In this document: positions 60,274 through 64,000 of the stretch, piece after piece
Layout of the letters: each line of letters begins with the position of its first letter
Position numbering within the stretch: the stretch's first letter is position 1
Made by a program: the position numbers and the translations under genes
Assembly (NCBI RefSeq): GCF_001591585.1
Contig: NZ_BCVE01000002.1
Location: forward strand, 62,001 to 126,000
DNA from: Niallia circulans NBRC 13626
GTDB lineage: Bacteria > Bacillota > Bacilli > Bacillales > Cytobacillaceae
Direction of reading: 5' to 3'
Length of the DNA: 64,000 nt
The notes under the pieces: generated by a model
Told to the model about the DNA's origin: nothing
Databases searched by the model: none
Seen by the model: the letters and a program-made list of their open reading frames with translations, nothing else

Positions 60274-61000
60274 TATTTTTCCCCCTCACTATTGTTCCAA
60301 TTGTTTCTCCCATTACAGCTCTCTTAATATTGCCATTTTCCGTAATAGAGAATACAATTAACGGAATGTCATTGTCCATACATAATGATGAAGCGGTTGA
60401 ATCCATTACAGCAAGACCATCTTTAATCACATCAAAATAAGTAAGTTCCTCGTATTTCGTAGCAGTGTTATCCACTTTCGGATCTGCAGAATATACGCCA
60501 TCTACATTATTCTTCGCCATTAATATAACGTCTGCTTCAATTTCAGCAGCTCGTAAGGCAGCTGTTGTATCTGTTGAGAAATAAGGGTTTCCTGTTCCTG
60601 CTGCAAAAATCACAACACGTTTCTTCTCAAGATGTCGAATTGCACGTCTTCTAATATATGGCTCAGCTACCTGTCTCATTTCGATAGAAGATTGAACACG
60701 TGTTTCAATGCCCATTTGCTCTAAACTATCTTGAAGGGCTAATGAATTCATTACTGTAGCGAGCATTCCCATGTAATCAGCGTTGGCACGGTCCATTCCC
60801 ATTTCTTCCCCAATTTTACCACGCCAAATATTTCCACCGCCGACTACTACAGCTGCTTCCACACCAAGATCAGCAACTTCCTTTACTTGCTGTGCTACGT
60901 TTTTAATGATACTTGGATTTATACCAAATCCAGCTTCACCAGCTAATGCTTCGCCACTTAATTTCAGAACAACACGTTTATATTTTGGATTACTACTCAT
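60266..61000 (-). CDS. pyrH: UMP kinase
   Basis: A 244-residue amino-acid-kinase-fold UMP kinase ([38 protein letters not shown]). I use the ATG at 61000, behind GGAGG; the frame extends upstream without similarity to the family. It lies between tsf and frr as in B. subtilis, with a terminator-like palindrome upstream. Confidence 0.97.
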   Translation of the reverse strand: MSSNPKYKRVVLKLSGEALAGEAGFGINPSIIKNVAQQVKEVADLGVEAAVVVGGGNIWRGKIGEEMGMDRANADYMGMLATVMNSLALQDSLEQMGIETRVQSSIEMRQVAEPYIRRRAIRHLEKKRVVIFAAGTGNPYFSTDTTAALRAAEIEADVILMAKNNVDGVYSADPKVDNTATKYEELTYFDVIKDGLAVMDSTASSLCMDNDIPLIVFSITENGNIKRAVMGETIGTIVRGKNNA

Positions 61001-61034
61001 GGAAACCTCCGCTTTATTTGTAATATCTTGAAAA

Positions 61035-61060
61035 ATAGGGAACACCATGGTGCCCCCTAT
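61035..61060 (-). terminator. Terminator after tsf
   Basis: ATAGGG/CCCTAT around CACCATGGTG, followed by TTTTT in the minus direction. It probably attenuates transcription into pyrH. Confidence 0.65.
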
Positions 61061-61082
61061 GAAAACATTAATCGATCATTTA

Positions 61083-61967
61083 TTATTTCTTGTTAACTTG
61101 GTTCATAACTTCTTCAGCAAAGTTATCTTCACGTTTTTCGATTCCTTCTCCTACTTCGTAACGAACGAATTCACGTAAAGTTGCACCCTTAGATTCTACG
61201 AATTGGCGAACTTTTTGATCTGGGTTTTTAACAAATGATTGATCAAGTGCACAAACATCTTCAAAATATTTACCTAAGCGGCCTTCAACCATTTTTTCAA
61301 CGATGTTAGCTGGTTTACCTTCGTTAAGTGCTTGTTGTGTTAATACTTCTCTCTCATGTGCCACTTCTTCTTGAGAAACTTGGTCACGAGAAACATATTT
61401 AGGGTTTAATGCAGCAATGTGCATTGCAACATCTTTAGCAGCTGATTCATCAGTAGTACCTTCTAATACAGTTAAAACACCAATGCGTCCACCCATATGA
61501 AGATAAGCACCGAAAGCATCATTATCAGTTTTTGTTTTGATTTCAAAACGACGTAAAGATAATTTTTCACCAATTTTAGCAATTGCAGCATTGATGTGTG
61601 CTTCAACAGTAGTTCCTTCTGTAATGTTGGAAGTATGTGCTTCTTCAACAGTTGCAGGTTTAGTGGCTAAGATATGGGAAGCAAGTTCTTTAACCAAAGT
61701 TTGGAAACCTTCGTTTTTCGCAACGAAATCTGTTTCAGAGTTAACTTCAAGAATTACTGCTTCATTACCTTCTACCGCGATAAAAGTTGAACCTTCAGCT
61801 GCTACACGATCTGCTTTTTTCGCAGCACTTGAAATCCCTTTTTCACGTAAGAAGTCAATCGCTTTATCTAAATCACCATTTGTTTCAGTAAGTGCTTTTT
61901 TACAATCCATCATTCCAGCACCAGTTTTTTCACGTAGTTCTTTTACCATTTGAGCTGTAACAGCCAT
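61083..61967 (-). CDS. tsf: Elongation factor Ts
   Basis: A 294-residue nucleotide exchange factor for EF-Tu ([41 protein letters not shown]). AAGGAGG precedes the ATG. It follows rpsB after a terminator-like hairpin. Confidence 0.98.
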   Translation of the reverse strand: MAVTAQMVKELREKTGAGMMDCKKALTETNGDLDKAIDFLREKGISSAAKKADRVAAEGSTFIAVEGNEAVILEVNSETDFVAKNEGFQTLVKELASHILATKPATVEEAHTSNITEGTTVEAHINAAIAKIGEKLSLRRFEIKTKTDNDAFGAYLHMGGRIGVLTVLEGTTDESAAKDVAMHIAALNPKYVSRDQVSQEEVAHEREVLTQQALNEGKPANIVEKMVEGRLGKYFEDVCALDQSFVKNPDQKVRQFVESKGATLREFVRYEVGEGIEKREDNFAEEVMNQVNKK

Positions 61968-62042
61968 AGTAATTTGCCTCCTTAAGGTTTATGTATTATT
62001 TTTTTATCCAATTTATCTCACTTTTAAGCAGGACGCTTGAAA

Positions 62043-62078
62043 AAAAGGTGATAAGAGGGATGCTCTTTATCACCTTTT
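62043..62078 (-). terminator. Terminator after rpsB
   Basis: AAAAGGTGATA/TATCACCTTTT with a 14-base loop, followed by seven T in the minus direction. Confidence 0.8.
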
Positions 62079-62165
62079 CCACAAGTCCCTAACAATTACT
62101 TATTATCCATTTTAGTTTATCGATTGATCCAAAACTATTTTGTATAACAAGTCATTCGGTTCTAA

Positions 62166-62903
<738 letters not shown>

Positions 62904-62982
62904 TTATCATTTTTAATCAAAACTGTAAAAATTACAGCACCAATGATTAAATCCAAAAGCGTGTGTATTAACACCATTTGTT

Positions 62983-63011
62983 AATATAGCATATGTATTG
63001 TGTACAATCAA
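62983..63011 (-). promoter_or_regulatory. Sigma-A promoter for rpsB
   Basis: TTGATT, 17 bases, TATATT on the minus strand, about 115 bases before rpsB. It separates ribosomal expression from the upstream motility operon. Confidence 0.65.
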
Positions 63012-63017
63012 GTACAT

Positions 63018-63575
63018 TTACGAATTTTGTCTAAATTTAAGTAATAGTTCCATCTCTGTCTTTCCTTTATTTAATGCTTTTGCTATTTCTTCGATGCTCT
63101 TCCCTTCCGCCTGCATCTCTTTTGCTACTTCTACTATTGACTTTTCTTTCTGTTTTTTTTCTGGTGGCAAGATTAAATTTAATAGTTCATTGACATCTTC
63201 CTTCTCCAACCGATCCTCTTTTAGGCTATTTTCTTGTACAGAAGCAGTCACATTTTTATAAGCATCCAGCATCGCTTTATTGCCTTTTATCTCTCTTGGC
63301 TTATATTCCATCCTTTCAGCTTTATCCTTACTGTCTTCTTTTTTATCTAGTGGATTCTCATCAGCTTCAAAGCTAGTAAGTCTATTTAAAAACTGTTCAT
63401 TTTCTTCTTTTATTTCTGTAATAAAAGTGGCAATCACTTCTTCCATTTCTTCTAAATTCTCTCTCTGTTCCTTTTCTAAATTTACAACGCGATTTTGTCT
63501 AACATACAAAATCACAATGCAAAGTATTGCGATTAAATTTAAAGTAATACTTAAAAAAAGTAAAAAATTAACCAT
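63018..63575 (-). CDS. swrB: SwrB-like membrane protein (DUF6115)
   Basis: A 185-residue protein with one N-terminal transmembrane segment (about 2-24), a long Glu/Lys-rich coiled-coil region (about 30-75) and a conserved C-terminal helical motif (VAKEMQAEGKSIEEIAKALN, then KGKTEMELLLKF). In B. subtilis SwrB promotes flagellar basal-body maturation and lies between sigD and rpsB, as here. The overall sequence is only loosely conserved, so the assignment rests on layout, position and the C-terminal motif. Confidence 0.75.
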   Translation of the reverse strand: MVNFLLFLSITLNLIAILCIVILYVRQNRVVNLEKEQRENLEEMEEVIATFITEIKEENEQFLNRLTSFEADENPLDKKEDSKDKAERMEYKPREIKGNKAMLDAYKNVTASVQENSLKEDRLEKEDVNELLNLILPPEKKQKEKSIVEVAKEMQAEGKSIEEIAKALNKGKTEMELLLKFRQNS

Positions 63576-63584
63576 TTCATCCCT

Positions 63585-63896
63585 CTATCCACTATAGTCG
63601 ATACTTAGGCCTTTATAAGGGTGTATCGTTTGTATTCTCTCTAAATCTTCTAATTCCTTTTCTTCTTTCCTCATCTCTTGTTCAAAAAACTGCTTATCCC
63701 TTTTTTTCTTGGTAGTAACTTTACCGTTCCCTTCCCCCTTAATAACCGTTGTTCGCTTTCGTTCTTCTTCCTTACCGGTTTCTTGAGCAGCGAAGGTGTA
63801 CATTTGCTGATGTTTTTGGTCCTGTTGTTCTTGAAGCTTCCCTGCATCATAAGTTCGTGGTAATGCAACTTGCATTTCTAATGCTTTTAAACTCAT
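63585..63896 (-). CDS. Uncharacterised protein between sigD and swrB
   Basis: A 103-residue highly charged protein beginning MSLKALEMQVALPRTYDAGK, followed by a Gln-rich stretch, a Lys/Arg-rich middle and an acidic helix. I do not recognise a named family; similar small proteins with an ALPRT-x-DAGK start occur beside flagellar genes in other bacilli as far as I recall. The ATG at 63896 follows AAAGGATGAG. B. subtilis lacks a gene here. A motility link is inferred from the operon only. Confidence 0.7.
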   Translation of the reverse strand: MSLKALEMQVALPRTYDAGKLQEQQDQKHQQMYTFAAQETGKEEERKRTTVIKGEGNGKVTTKKKRDKQFFEQEMRKEEKELEDLERIQTIHPYKGLSIDYSG

Positions 63897-63914
63897 GTGC
63901 ACTCATCCTTTTCG

Positions 63915-64000
63915 TTATATTACTTTTTCTAATGAATGTCTTAATTTAAAAATAGCTTTGGAGTGAATTTGCGATATGCGAGAAGTAGATAAATTCATAA
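63915..64000 (-). CDS. sigD: SigD C-terminus (partial), flagellar sigma factor
   Basis: The last 27 codons of a gene entering from the right edge, ending NLSTSRISQIHSKAIFKL then RHSLEKVI and stop. This is the recognition helix of sigma region 4.2 of FliA/SigD. Stop to the next ATG is 18 bases, so it belongs to the same operon as the two downstream genes. Confidence 0.9.
   Translation of the reverse strand, partial: MNLSTSRISQIHSKAIFKLRHSLEKVI

Overview
The window is a stretch of low-GC Firmicute chromosome from a spore-forming, motile member of the Bacillaceae (Bacillus sensu lato). Three things support this: the gene order is almost collinear with the sigD to miaB segment of Bacillus subtilis, the sporulation genes spoVS, dpaA, dpaB and spoIIIE are present, and ribosome binding sites are strong AGGAGG types with frequent TTG or GTG starts. 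The species cannot be named from this sequence. Every gene I accept is on the minus strand except gpmA, so the minus strand is the likely leading strand. The description below follows transcription, from high to low coordinates.

64000 to 59500: the tail of the fla/che operon (3' end of sigD, an uncharacterised 103-residue protein, a SwrB-like membrane protein), then rpsB, tsf, pyrH and frr. Terminators follow rpsB, tsf and frr. 59500 to 48700: an envelope and housekeeping run, uppS-cdsA-dxr-rasP-proS-polC, with a candidate promoter before uppS. 48600 to 41200: the nusA-infB operon, rimP-nusA-rnpM-rplGA-infB-ylxP-rbfA-truB-ribF, interrupted between rbfA and truB by a terminator and a dispersed-type repeat. 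41100 to 35600: rpsO, pnp, ylxY and mlpA. 35400 to 30000: the lysine/dipicolinate cluster dpaA-dpaB-asd-dapG-dapA, which links aspartate metabolism to the spore-core solute dipicolinate. A strongly structured non-coding segment lies between asd and dapG.

29600 to 21100: an amino-acid permease not found at this place in B. subtilis, then rnjB, tepA-ylzJ, a 6 x 41 bp tandem satellite, spoIIIE and the GntR regulator gene ymfC. 21100 to 16200: a nucleoside ABC uptake operon (nupN, nupO, nupP, nupQ). 16130 to 14520: the lone plus-strand gene gpmA, beside a non-coding stretch with a possible small membrane ORF. 14500 to 6600: ymfF-ymfH-ymfI, ymfJ, ymfK-rodZ, pgsA and cinA. 6450 to 1: recA, rny, ymdB, spoVS, a membrane dipeptidase and the 5' end of miaB.

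Most of the window is conserved core: translation, RNA decay (RNase Y, RNase J2, PNPase), replication and isoprenoid/phospholipid synthesis. I see no prophage, insertion sequence, CRISPR array, tRNA or rRNA gene. Novelty is mainly in the intergenic DNA: the 41-bp satellite, the Bacillaceae-type repeat in the rbfA-truB gap, the asd-dapG structured element, and the roughly 500-base structured gap downstream of spoVS. Coding insertions relative to B. subtilis are gpmA, the permease, the dipeptidase and the nup operon. ymxH, pbpX, ymfD and tdh-kbl are absent from their usual places.
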